In this document: positions 1 to 6,070 of the stretch, one piece after another | Layout of the letters: the number at the start of each line of letters is the position of its first letter | How positions within the stretch are numbered: the stretch's first letter is position 1 | From: Chloroflexota bacterium | GTDB taxonomy: Bacteria; Chloroflexota; Anaerolineae; Caldilineales; Caldilineaceae | Assembly (NCBI GenBank): GCA_016199425.1 | Contig: JACQGT010000607.1 | Span: 1-7,286 of the forward strand | DNA: 7,286 bases | Reading direction: 5' to 3' | The notes under the pieces: model-generated | Databases searched by the model: none | What the model was told of the DNA's origin: nothing | The model's input: only the letters and a program-made list of their open reading frames with translations | Made by a program: the position numbers and the translations under genes

Positions 1-102
1 CGCTGGAGTCGTGCCGGCATCAATCGTTTGCTTCCTATTCGTGCTGCCGTCATGCAGGACTCTTTTGACTCCGACTGGACCACCCTTTACTCCCCTCCCT
101 AA
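1..102 (+). CDS. Transposase, C-terminal 33 residues (partial, enters from the left edge)
   Basis: Frame 1 is open from the window edge to TAA at 100-102 and encodes a tail beginning RWSRAGINRLLPIRAAV and ending LYSPP. The W-S-x-x-G-x-x-x-L-L-x-x-R-A-A-V pattern followed by an aromatic-rich end resembles the C-termini of some IS transposases (ISKra4/ISLre2-like). I recognise the style rather than an exact family. The stop codon overlaps a 21-bp sequence that recurs inverted at the other window edge, also on the stop codon of a similar frame, which supports an IS 3' end. The gene is read towards the catabolic cluster and antisense to it. Most of the protein lies outside the window, so completeness cannot be judged. 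Confidence 0.5.
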   Translation, partial: RWSRAGINRLLPIRAAVMQDSFDSDWTTLYSPP

Positions 103-117
103 AACTGAAATGCACCC
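97..117 (+). repeat. Left copy of a 21-bp inverted IS-end repeat
   Basis: This 21-bp stretch, running from CCCTAAAACTG to TGCACCC, is identical to the reverse complement of 7210-7230. It contains the transposase stop codon and ends 52 bp from the stop codon of the enolase remnant. The shared sequence stops at TGCACCC: the next bases differ between copies (ATCCG here, CACCA at the other). This is most likely the terminal inverted repeat of an insertion sequence, with the outermost base near 117. The other end of this element is outside the window. Confidence 0.65.
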
Positions 118-168
118 ATCCGAACAGACGCTCGTCACAGACCAGCTACAAGCAAAGGTCAATGGAGC

Positions 169-330
169 CTAAGCCGTCAGTGTTTCAAAAAACTTCATCA
201 AATTGCCTTTGAGCTCGATGCCAATCCCCGGTGCATCGGGAATACGGACGCGACCATTTTCAACGGGCGCTCTATCGGCAAAGCCACCAAAGGGTTGAAA
301 GACATCTTCGTAAATGGCAACAATTTTCAT
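169..330 (-). pseudogene. Remnant of a mandelate racemase/enolase-superfamily dehydratase (C-terminal piece, 53 codons)
   Basis: The frame from ATG at 330-328 to TAG at 171-169 encodes 53 residues. Its second half, PVENGRVRIPDAPGIGIEL, is the typical extreme C-terminus of the mandelate racemase/muconate lactonizing branch of the enolase superfamily, where P-x-G-x-G-hydrophobic-E-L follows a short G-x-V/I-x-V-P strand. Full-length relatives have about 370-400 residues, so the capping domain and nearly the whole catalytic barrel are missing. The opening MKIVAI resembles the usual start of such proteins, which suggests one internal deletion joined the native start to the native tail. Before the MITE at 340-442 inserted, the ATG lay 35 nt after the stop codon of the TPP enzyme, with GGAG nine bases upstream, so it was once the next cistron of the operon. 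A TTG at 351 inside the MITE extends the frame by seven codons but is an accident of the insertion. No catalytic activity is expected. Confidence 0.6.
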
Positions 331-331
331 A

Positions 332-339
332 ACTTCGAG
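332..339. repeat. Left 8-bp target-site duplication of the MITE
   Basis: ACTTCGAG directly abuts the left end of the inverted-repeat element and recurs in the same orientation directly after its right end at 443-450. A perfect 8-bp direct repeat flush with the outermost bases of both inverted repeats is the signature of transposase-mediated insertion. It also fixes the element boundaries exactly. Confidence 0.85.
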
Positions 340-442
340 GTATCTTCTCAATAATCAGTGGGAAACTTGCGTTTGGCAGATTGTTCACCTCTGGTAGCAG
401 TCACAAGATTCGGCGATTTACCACCGATTATTGAGAAGATAC
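340..442. mobile_element. 103-bp MITE-like non-autonomous element
   Basis: Positions 340-365 and the reverse complement of 417-442 match at 24 of 26 bases, starting from GTATCTTCTCAATAATC at each end. Only about 51 bp of unrelated sequence lies between them, and no reading frame of useful length is present. The element therefore cannot encode its own transposase and must be mobilised in trans by an IS with similar ends. It is bordered by perfect 8-bp direct repeats. IS families that make 8-bp duplications include IS66, IS256, ISAs1 and some IS5 groups; I cannot assign one from the ends alone. These ends do not match the 21-bp IS ends at the window edges, so a different transposase is implied. 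The insertion lies between the Shine-Dalgarno sequence and the start codon of the enolase remnant. Removing the element and one duplication restores a normal 35-nt gene junction. Confidence 0.85.
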
Positions 443-450
443 ACTTCGAG
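443..450. repeat. Right 8-bp target-site duplication of the MITE
   Basis: This is the second copy of ACTTCGAG, identical and in the same orientation as 332-339, directly abutting the right terminal inverted repeat. The exact match suggests a fairly recent insertion. Confidence 0.85.
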
Positions 451-454
451 CTCC
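451..454 (-). promoter_or_regulatory. Orphaned Shine-Dalgarno GGAG of the enolase remnant
   Basis: On the minus strand GGAG here would lie nine bases upstream of ATG at 330-328 if the MITE and one 8-bp duplication were removed. With the element in place the distance is 120 bases, so it can no longer serve that start. No comparably good ribosome-binding site is visible immediately upstream of the ATG now. Confidence 0.55.
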
Positions 455-476
455 ACTATCTGAACGTCTGTAACAG

Positions 477-2057
477 CTAGAATTCCCGTTTCATGCGCCC
501 CACGGGCGCTTCGATCAACGTCGGTGCGTCGATGGCAATTGCTGCGCTCAATGCAGAGTGTAACTCTTCGCTGCCGTGAGCGCGCACCCCGCGCGCGCCA
601 TAAGCCTGCGCCAGTTGGACAAAATCGGGGTTGCGCAATTGTGTGCCGATGATGCGCCCATCAAACTGCTCGTCCTGGGCGCGCAGCACATTGCCATAGG
701 CATTGTCGTTAAAGATCACCACGACGACATGGAGGCCATATTGCACTGCGCTCGCCAGCTCCTGGGCATTGTAGAGAAAGCCGCCGTCGCCGCAGATCGC
801 CACGACCGCCCGCTCCGGCTGGGCGAGCTTGGCCCCCAGCGCCTGGGGAAAGGCCGCGCCCAGGGTTGCCAGTTGCGAGGCGGTGATGTAACTACGCGGG
901 GCATAGACCGGAAAGTAGTTGCGGCTGTAATAGCCCATCTGGTTCATGCCCTGCACCAAAATGGCGTCATCGGGCATGGCGTTGCGGATCGCCGCCATCA
1001 GGTCCCATTGCGGCTGCAACTGGCGGGCGGGATCAAAACGCCGGGTATTGAGTGCATGCACTTCTGCGGCCACGTCGCTACGGGGAGGTGGCCGGTCCGG
1101 CAGGCTAGCCTGCAGCGCCGACAACGCCTGGCGTGCATCAGCGACAATGGCGAACTGTCTCGCGCGCTGCCCGATCTGGCCGGCGTCAATATCGATGCGA
1201 ATGACCTGAGCGTTCGGCAGATCTTTGGCAACATCGCTGCGCGTGCCCACGGCCAACACCAGATCCCGCTCTTCCAGCCAGGCGCGCAAGGGTGGATAGC
1301 GCAACTCGGCGTAGCCCAGGCAGAGCGGATGGCGCTCCGAGATGACCCCTTTGCCGTGCGCGCTGGTCACCACCGGCGTCTGCAACTCTTCGGCCAGGGC
1401 TTGCAGCAGTGGCCCAGCCTCGGCAGTCTGAACGCCGCCGCCCGCCCAAATCACGGGACGCTGCGCCTGCGCCAACATCTGGGCTGCTCTGGCGATCTGG
1501 GCAGCGGATGGCGTGGGCGGCGCAGCCATCGCCCAAGAGCCATCCGGCAGCTCTACCTCTTCCTGCATGGCAAAGACTTGCGCCGAAATCTCGATGACCA
1601 CCGGTCGTGGTCGTCCCGTCTGCAATTGGCGTAGGGCTTCCTGCACCAGCGCCGGGATCTGGGCTGGTCGCTCCGCCCGCGCCGCCCATTTGGTCAAGTT
1701 GTTGTACCAGGCCAACTCATCCTGGGCCGCGGGTGCGCCTTCCTGATGGCGGGTACCGGTGATGACGATCATCGGCGACGAGGCGGCATAGGCAGTGGCG
1801 ATCCCGGCCGCGGCGTTGTAGATGCCCGGCCCCGGCACCACCAGCACAGCAGCAATCTTCCCACTGGCGCGAGCATAGCCGTGGGCCATATAGCTGGCCG
1901 CCTGTTCATGGCGCAGAGAGATGTAGCGAATCTCTGTGCGGCCGTAGAGCGCATCCACTGCCTCGTATTGTCCCGCGCCCGGGATGCCAAAGACCGCGCC
2001 CACGCCGCCGCGCTGGAGAGATTCGATGAGGGCTTGTCCGCCATTGAGTCTGGTCAT
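477..2057 (-). CDS. Thiamine pyrophosphate-dependent enzyme, acetolactate synthase large subunit-like
   Basis: This 526-residue cytosolic enzyme has the three-domain layout of the acetolactate synthase/2-keto-acid decarboxylase superfamily. The N-terminal pyrimidine-binding domain carries the activating glutamate in RHEQAASYMAHGYAR (Glu51), followed by the conserved VPGPG. A Rossmann-like central domain spans roughly residues 185-320. The C-terminal domain has the diphosphate/Mg-binding motif GDGG (423-426) ending in NDN (450-452). Family members decarboxylate a 2-keto acid and either release an aldehyde or ligate the product to an acceptor. RHEQ and PGPG resemble acetolactate synthase-type proteins more than benzoylformate decarboxylase. 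At 526 residues it is shorter than many biosynthetic synthases, and no regulatory subunit gene is nearby, so a catabolic role in this operon is more likely than branched-chain amino acid synthesis. ATG at 2057 is chosen because GGAGAG lies nine bases upstream; TTG at 2066 abuts that site and is rejected. The substrate is unknown. Confidence 0.93.
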   Translation of the reverse strand: MTRLNGGQALIESLQRGGVGAVFGIPGAGQYEAVDALYGRTEIRYISLRHEQAASYMAHGYARASGKIAAVLVVPGPGIYNAAAGIATAYAASSPMIVITGTRHQEGAPAAQDELAWYNNLTKWAARAERPAQIPALVQEALRQLQTGRPRPVVIEISAQVFAMQEEVELPDGSWAMAAPPTPSAAQIARAAQMLAQAQRPVIWAGGGVQTAEAGPLLQALAEELQTPVVTSAHGKGVISERHPLCLGYAELRYPPLRAWLEERDLVLAVGTRSDVAKDLPNAQVIRIDIDAGQIGQRARQFAIVADARQALSALQASLPDRPPPRSDVAAEVHALNTRRFDPARQLQPQWDLMAAIRNAMPDDAILVQGMNQMGYYSRNYFPVYAPRSYITASQLATLGAAFPQALGAKLAQPERAVVAICGDGGFLYNAQELASAVQYGLHVVVVIFNDNAYGNVLRAQDEQFDGRIIGTQLRNPDFVQLAQAYGARGVRAHGSEELHSALSAAIAIDAPTLIEAPVGRMKREF

Positions 2058-2066
2058 GTACCCCAA

Positions 2067-2072
2067 CTCTCC
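2067..2072 (-). promoter_or_regulatory. Ribosome-binding site GGAGAG that sets the TPP enzyme start
   Basis: On the minus strand GGAGAG ends nine bases before ATG at 2057-2055. It touches the alternative TTG at 2066, which excludes that codon as the start. The 73-bp gap to the preceding permease gene holds no obvious terminator, so the enzyme is probably co-transcribed with the transporter. Confidence 0.65.
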
Positions 2073-2130
2073 AGCCAGCGCTGAGATCGCCGCCGCTGAA
2101 GTCCAGTCCTGTAGATAGGTGGGTTCTGTC

Positions 2131-3105
2131 TTAGCGACTTTGGCGTGGATTGAGCGCGTCGTTCAGACCGTCCCCCAGGAAAATAAAGGCCACCTGGATC
2201 ACCCCAATCGTAATGGCGGGGATGAGCATCAGGTGGGGAAAGGTGCGCCAGAGGTTCAGGCTGTCGGCGAGCATACTGCCCCAACTGGCGTTGGGCGGCT
2301 GCACGCCGATCCCCAAAAAGCTGAGGGATGACTCGGCCAGAATTGCCCCGCCCATGCCCTGGGTCACTGCGACAATGAGAGGTCCAAACGCGTTCGGCAC
2401 AATGTGGCGGCTCATAATGCGCCGGGTGTTGGCGCCTACCGACCGGGCCGCTTCCACATAGAGCGTGCGCCCAATGCTGAGCACCTGCCCCCGGATCAAG
2501 CGGGCATAGCCGGCCCAACCGATCAACGCCAGCGCGCCAAAGACCAGCACGTAATCGAGCCAGAGGGTGTTGAGAAAGGCCGGATTCCTGGTCTGGGTAT
2601 ACATCTGGTCAAACCAGGCGGTGATGGGGCGTTTGAGCGCCGTATTGACCAACATAGCCAGCAGGAGGCCAGGCAGCGACATCGTGACGTCGGTGATCCA
2701 CATGACAAATTCGTCTACCCGTCCGCGCAAGAAGCCGGCAAGTGTACCCAAAACGACACCGATAAAGAGACTCACCGCGGTGGTTGTCAAGGCCACCAAC
2801 GCCGCGGTGCGCGCTCCGTAGAGAATGCGGCTGAAAATATCGCGTCCGAGGGGATCGGTGCCGAACCAATGCTCTACTGAAGGGCCGCGGGACGCCTGTG
2901 CGATGTTTTGGGAGAGGAAGTCGTAGGGCGCGACATAGGGTCCGATGATAGCCGCCAGCAAGAAAAGTAGCACGATCACCAGCCCAAACACCGAAAGTCG
3001 GTTGCGCAGCAGGCGACGCAGGGCCGTACCCCACAAGCTGCGCTCCTTGGCGGGTGCAGTCAAATTGACGGCGAGAGCCGGCGAAGGTTTGGAAGTGGTG
3101 GGCAT
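2131..3105 (-). CDS. ABC transporter permease, DppC/OppC-like
   Basis: This inner-membrane subunit of a peptide/nickel/oligosaccharide-type ABC importer belongs to the BPD_transp_1 family with an OppC-type N-terminus. From the ATG it has 324 residues. A first membrane helix lies near residues 37-60, followed by HWFGTDPLGRDIFSRILYGAR, the usual OppC signature after the first periplasmic segment. Several hydrophobic helices follow, with the EAA loop EAARSVGANTRRIMSRHIVP (about 218-237) that docks on the ATPase, and the family's LSFLGIGVQPP close behind. The gene follows the DppB-like gene closely: 21 bases from its stop to ATG at 3105, or nine bases to an in-frame GTG at 3117. Neither start has a strong Shine-Dalgarno; ATG is preferred by codon type only, and translational coupling is likely. 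It pairs with the DppB-like subunit to form the channel. No ATPase partner is encoded nearby. Confidence 0.93.
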   Translation of the reverse strand: MPTTSKPSPALAVNLTAPAKERSLWGTALRRLLRNRLSVFGLVIVLLFLLAAIIGPYVAPYDFLSQNIAQASRGPSVEHWFGTDPLGRDIFSRILYGARTAALVALTTTAVSLFIGVVLGTLAGFLRGRVDEFVMWITDVTMSLPGLLLAMLVNTALKRPITAWFDQMYTQTRNPAFLNTLWLDYVLVFGALALIGWAGYARLIRGQVLSIGRTLYVEAARSVGANTRRIMSRHIVPNAFGPLIVAVTQGMGGAILAESSLSFLGIGVQPPNASWGSMLADSLNLWRTFPHLMLIPAITIGVIQVAFIFLGDGLNDALNPRQSR

Positions 3106-3126
3106 AATCGATTGCACGAGTGGGTG

Positions 3127-4074
3127 TTAGCCTCGGGTAATGCGCGGGTCCAGAAAAGGATAGACGATATCGACGAGCAGATTGCTCACCATGACGATGA
3201 GCGTGCCGATCAGGATCACGGCCATGATAATTGGATAATCGACCTGCTGTAGACCTTGCAGGGTCAATTTGCCAAAGCCAGGGATATTGAAGATCAATTC
3301 CACAAAGATGGCACCGTTGACCAGAGAGATCATAATCAAGCCGAGCGAGGTCACTACCGGAATCAATACCGGGCGCAGCATGTGGCGCAGGACGATGATC
3401 CGTTCCGGCAAGCCTTTGGCCCGCGCCGTGCGGATGTAGTCGTCGCCCATCACTTCCAGCATAGCCGCGCGCGTCTGGCGTACAATGGTGGGCAGCGGGC
3501 TGAACGCCAAGACCGTCACGGGCAAGATGACCTGAGAATGGAAGATCCCTTTCCAGCCAAAGGGCACATCCATGATTTTGAGCACCAAAACCAACAAGAC
3601 CATCAACAGAGGACCGGTGACAAAGATCGGCACCGCATTGAGAAAAACCGAAATGCCAACAATCAATGAATCCAGTCGGCGGTTGTGGTGCAGGGCGGCG
3701 GCCACGCCCAATGGCACCCCGATCAACGCAGCCAGCACCGTAGCCACCAGACCGAGCTGCATGGAAATAGGCAGCCGCACCTGCACCATTGTCAAGACCG
3801 CGCGCTTTTCACGGATCGAATAGCCCAGATCGCCTTGCATCAGTTTGCCTACGTAGTTGGCAAATTGGACAGGAAAGGGCTGATCGAGACCGTACTTGGC
3901 GCGCAACTTGTCCAGCATGGCGTCATCGACGGTCATGCTGCCCTCGCGCAGATCGATAAACATGCGTTTGATGGGATCGCCGGTGCCGTAGAACATCATG
4001 GCATACGAGACAAAGAGCACAAGGAGCAAGCCGGTGATCCAACGTAGCGCCCGTGTGGAAAGGTAGGTGAACAT
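3127..4074 (-). CDS. ABC transporter permease, DppB/OppB-like
   Basis: This 315-residue inner-membrane permease is the first channel subunit of the Dpp/Opp-type importer. The N-terminus MFTYLSTRALRWITGLLLVL leads directly into helix 1, as in OppB proteins. A periplasmic segment contains KYGLDQPFPVQFANYVGKLM and GDLGYSIREKRAV, both recognisable OppB signatures. The EAA loop with YIRTARAKGL lies at about 213-222, and the protein ends in VDIVYPFLDPRI, the normal family C-terminus. ATG at 4074 is chosen because it gives the usual OppB N-terminus. AGGAG lies 13 bases upstream (4088-4092), a rather long spacing. An in-frame GTG at 4098 lies upstream of that site and is less likely. The gene is separated from the binding-protein gene by a 119-bp gap with tandem repeats and possible hairpins, which may lower permease expression relative to the abundant binding protein. 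Confidence 0.93.
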   Translation of the reverse strand: MFTYLSTRALRWITGLLLVLFVSYAMMFYGTGDPIKRMFIDLREGSMTVDDAMLDKLRAKYGLDQPFPVQFANYVGKLMQGDLGYSIREKRAVLTMVQVRLPISMQLGLVATVLAALIGVPLGVAAALHHNRRLDSLIVGISVFLNAVPIFVTGPLLMVLLVLVLKIMDVPFGWKGIFHSQVILPVTVLAFSPLPTIVRQTRAAMLEVMGDDYIRTARAKGLPERIIVLRHMLRPVLIPVVTSLGLIMISLVNGAIFVELIFNIPGFGKLTLQGLQQVDYPIIMAVILIGTLIVMVSNLLVDIVYPFLDPRITRG

Positions 4075-4101
4075 CGGCCGATCTTTGCTCCTTTGCACAG
4101 A

Positions 4102-4190
4102 GTGAGAGGATGACGGGATGAGGGGATGAGGGGATGAGGGGATGAGGGGATGAACGTTCTTGTCATCCCGTCACCCCCTCATCCTGTCAC
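4102..4190. other. Imperfect hairpin region between binding-protein and permease genes
   Basis: Positions 4111-4121 (TGACGGGATGA) are the perfect reverse complement of 4163-4173. Positions 4102-4113 match the reverse complement of 4179-4190 at 11 of 12 bases. The repeats at 4115-4154 lie in the loop and can shift register. On the transcribed minus strand this starts just after the stop codon of the binding-protein gene. No T-run follows, so it is not a standard intrinsic terminator. It could stabilise the upstream mRNA end or partly terminate, raising the binding-protein to permease ratio; that role is inferred. Confidence 0.5.
4115..4154. repeat. Five tandem GGGATGAG octamers
   Basis: The octamer GGGATGAG occurs five times head to tail, the last with one change (GGGATGAA). 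All copies lie in the gap between the stop of the binding-protein gene and the start of the permease gene, so copy number can vary without damaging a protein. A partial complement, CACCCCCTCATCC, lies shortly after it at 4172-4184. It resembles the short intergenic repeats seen in some Chloroflexota and cyanobacteria, by my recollection only. Confidence 0.85.
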
Positions 4191-4193
4191 AGC

Positions 4194-5921
4194 TTAATGC
4201 GCTGCAATATAGATCTTCCAGGTCTCAATCATCGCCACATCCGGCCCGCTGATGAAGTTGGTTACGTATTCGCGCACCACACGCGATGAGTTCGGATTGC
4301 CGAAGAAGAGAACCATATAGTCATCCATGAACTTGCGTTGCGCTTCCAGCGTCAATTCGCAGCGTTTGGCATCGTCTACGGGCGTGGCCTGCGCCTCTTC
4401 GATCAGCGCCTCTACTTCGAGGTTCTTATACCCGGCCATGATCGCCTTTTCGCCGCCGCTGACAATCGGACCGGCCGAGTGGGCCGCCACCCACATATAC
4501 TGGGTCGAATCTGGGAAGCGGACAACCACATCATCGCGCAGCAGATTGAGTTTGGCTTCGTCTTCCCCAAATTCGTCGGGGCGGACTTTGAACTCTACAT
4601 TGGTGATGCCCAGGTTCTGGCGCCAGAACTCGACAATCGCTTCGAGCGCACGATTCATGGGCGGCCAATCACCGCGGGGGGAGACGCGCAGTTTGGGCAG
4701 ATTCTCGGCGCTGCCATATTTGGAGGCAGCCAAGGCGGCTTTGGCCGCCTCGGGATCGTATGGATACCACGACATTTCCTGCTCATTGCAGGGCAGGTCG
4801 GTATCGATCATCTGCGTGATCAGGCTGGCGTCGCCTTCCGGGAAGGCGGCCTGGAAGACGGCCTGGAAATCGACCGAAAGGATCAACGCCTTGCGCACAT
4901 TGAGGTCATCCGTTGGTTCAGAGATCGGGCGCAGCCAGAAGTTGTTAAAGCCAATCGCCTTGGTGGGGCGGAAGACATCGGGCAATTGCTCGCGGATGGA
5001 TGGCGAGACGCCGGCAATGGTCGTGTCAATCTGGTTGTTTAGCAGCATGGTGGCGGCTGTTTCGGCTTGGGGAACAAACTGGAAGGTGATCTTCTCCAGA
5101 TAAGGCCCCTCATCCCCCCACCAGTTGGGGTTTGGAACCATTGTCGCTTCGCCCAAATCGGGATTAAAAGATTCAAGCATATACGGACCGCTGACGGCCG
5201 GTTTGTTCTCTGGCTTCCAGAACTCCTCCACATTGCCGCGCGCCTGTTCCGCCTTGACAGGATTCATGTGGGTCGTGGCGATGCGATAGTGGAAGAGCGG
5301 ATCCGGGGCAATGAGCTTGACCTGGAGGGTCATATCATCCACGACAATCAGCCCGGTCATATCGGTCGTCTTTTGCTCGTATACGTCCTGAAAACCTTCA
5401 ACCTTGCCGATGTAACCGACAATGCGCCCATGTTCCGTGAGCGGATCGGCCATGATCTCCCAGGTGCCTTTGACATCAGCCGCAGTGACTGGGCTCCCAT
5501 CCGACCACTTGACACGCGGATCGATGGAAAAGACCCACTCCGTGAAATCTTCGTTGGCTTTCCACTGATTGAAAACGCCCGGCTTGAGGTCTTTGAACTC
5601 TTCATCAAAATACATGGGCGGCATCCAAACGAATGTTTGCCAGCTCTGCTGGTCGCCGCCGCCCCGCATGGGGGTAAAGGTGAACGACGCCGATCCGGAC
5701 GATCCGGTGGCAATGCGCAGGACCTGTTCCGGCGCTGCATCGGCAGGGAGTTGTGGCCCAGCCACAGGCTGCTCGGCGGCCGGCGCCGCCTCTTGCGCCT
5801 GAGGCTGGGGCGCTGCGGGTTGGCTTGTCCCTGCGGGCACACAGGCCGCCAGAGCCAACGCCAACACGAGCAACAAGCTGGCAACACGCCAGAAGCGATG
5901 GGCACAAGTGCGTGAAAGCAT
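4194..5921 (-). CDS. ABC transporter solute-binding lipoprotein, family 5 (Dpp/Opp type)
   Basis: This 575-residue extracytoplasmic binding protein delivers substrate to the DppB/DppC-like permeases encoded downstream. It begins with a lipoprotein signal: positive residues (R4, R9, R12), a hydrophobic stretch at about 13-26, and lipobox L24-A25-A26-C27, where Cys27 would be lipidated. A disordered Ala/Pro/Gln-rich linker follows at about 31-64. The SBP_bac_5 domain then opens with VLRIATGSS, and VKWSDGSPVTAADVKGTWE at about 137-155 is the characteristic motif of this family. The length is within the usual range for the family (roughly 500-600). ATG at 5921 is chosen because AGGAG lies eight bases upstream and the signal peptide follows at once; an upstream in-frame extension to 6026 runs through the operator and is rejected. 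It is the first gene of the induced operon, behind a LacI-type palindrome. The family binds peptides, but also oligosaccharides and other solutes, so the ligand is not predictable from this sequence. Confidence 0.95.
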   Translation of the reverse strand: MLSRTCAHRFWRVASLLLVLALALAACVPAGTSQPAAPQPQAQEAAPAAEQPVAGPQLPADAAPEQVLRIATGSSGSASFTFTPMRGGGDQQSWQTFVWMPPMYFDEEFKDLKPGVFNQWKANEDFTEWVFSIDPRVKWSDGSPVTAADVKGTWEIMADPLTEHGRIVGYIGKVEGFQDVYEQKTTDMTGLIVVDDMTLQVKLIAPDPLFHYRIATTHMNPVKAEQARGNVEEFWKPENKPAVSGPYMLESFNPDLGEATMVPNPNWWGDEGPYLEKITFQFVPQAETAATMLLNNQIDTTIAGVSPSIREQLPDVFRPTKAIGFNNFWLRPISEPTDDLNVRKALILSVDFQAVFQAAFPEGDASLITQMIDTDLPCNEQEMSWYPYDPEAAKAALAASKYGSAENLPKLRVSPRGDWPPMNRALEAIVEFWRQNLGITNVEFKVRPDEFGEDEAKLNLLRDDVVVRFPDSTQYMWVAAHSAGPIVSGGEKAIMAGYKNLEVEALIEEAQATPVDDAKRCELTLEAQRKFMDDYMVLFFGNPNSSRVVREYVTNFISGPDVAMIETWKIYIAAH

Positions 5922-5929
5922 AGCAAATT

Positions 5930-5934
5930 CTCCT
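5930..5934 (-). promoter_or_regulatory. Ribosome-binding site AGGAG of the binding-protein gene
   Basis: On the minus strand AGGAG sits eight bases before ATG at 5921-5919. It is the strongest Shine-Dalgarno in the window, fitting a highly expressed binding protein. It decides the start against longer upstream frames. Confidence 0.75.
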
Positions 5935-5940
5935 TTGTTG

Positions 5941-5972
5941 AATATATGTGGACAGATTGGAAACGTTTCCAA
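5941..5972 (-). promoter_or_regulatory. Possible promoter of the transporter/enzyme operon
   Basis: On the minus strand TATATT at 5946-5941 matches the -10 consensus at five of six bases. The best upstream hexamer, TTGGAA at 5972-5967, matches -35 at four of six but with a long 20-base spacer. Transcription would start very close to the ribosome-binding site. The operator overlaps the -35 and spacer region, where a bound repressor would exclude RNA polymerase. The -10 is plausible; the -35 is weak. Confidence 0.4.
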
Positions 5973-5974
5973 TC
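5955..5974. promoter_or_regulatory. LacI-family operator O1, perfect 20-bp palindrome
   Basis: GATTGGAAAC followed by GTTTCCAATC is its own reverse complement across 20 bases with a central CG, the classic form of a LacI/GalR-family operator. It lies between the repressor gene and the binding-protein gene, 34 bp upstream of the latter's ATG and over the expected -35/spacer. Its 12-bp core matches 11 of 12 bases at 7146-7157 in the repressor's own promoter, so the adjacent repressor is the natural ligand of both. Confidence 0.85.
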
Positions 5975-6070
5975 CGGGCAACACCAATTGCTGCGTGGCC
6001 GCTGCGCCGGGTGTGGCAAGCTGCACGGCACGTATACGGTTACCGACACAGAAACTTTCAGGGCGGACAG

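Noticed and set aside
103..168. Search for an operon terminator or small gene between the enolase remnant and the left IS end
   Set aside because: No convincing stem-loop with a T-run and no start codon with a ribosome-binding site is visible in these 66 bases.
340..442. A Rho-independent terminator made by the long inverted repeat after the TPP enzyme
   Set aside because: The 51-base loop, the lack of a T-run and the flush 8-bp direct repeats fit a transposed element much better, although the hairpin could still affect the mRNA.
576..1634. Long open plus-strand frame (352 codons) opposite the TPP enzyme
   Set aside because: It is antisense to a gene with clear cofactor motifs, has no recognisable domain and is Arg/His/Gln-rich in the way typical of mirror frames of GC-rich genes.
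4732..4747. GC-rich hairpin GGCGGC/GCCGCC inside the binding-protein gene
   Set aside because: It is explained by neighbouring alanine codons in a coding region and has no T-run.
5067..5915. Plus-strand frame of 282 codons opposite the binding-protein gene
   Set aside because: It is antisense to a confident lipoprotein gene, has no family signature and has a low-complexity Arg/Gly-rich tail created by the complementary strand of the Ala/Pro/Gln linker.
5922..6026. Upstream in-frame extension of the binding protein by 35 codons
   Set aside because: It would run through the palindromic operator and probable promoter, and it would bury the lipoprotein signal peptide. The ATG at 5921 has a strong AGGAG.
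6037..6061. Short palindrome CGGTTACCG and the nearby CAGAAACTTTCAG as further operators
   Set aside because: They do not share the CG-centred GGAAAC core of the two operators, are short or imperfect, and lie just behind the repressor stop codon away from any promoter.
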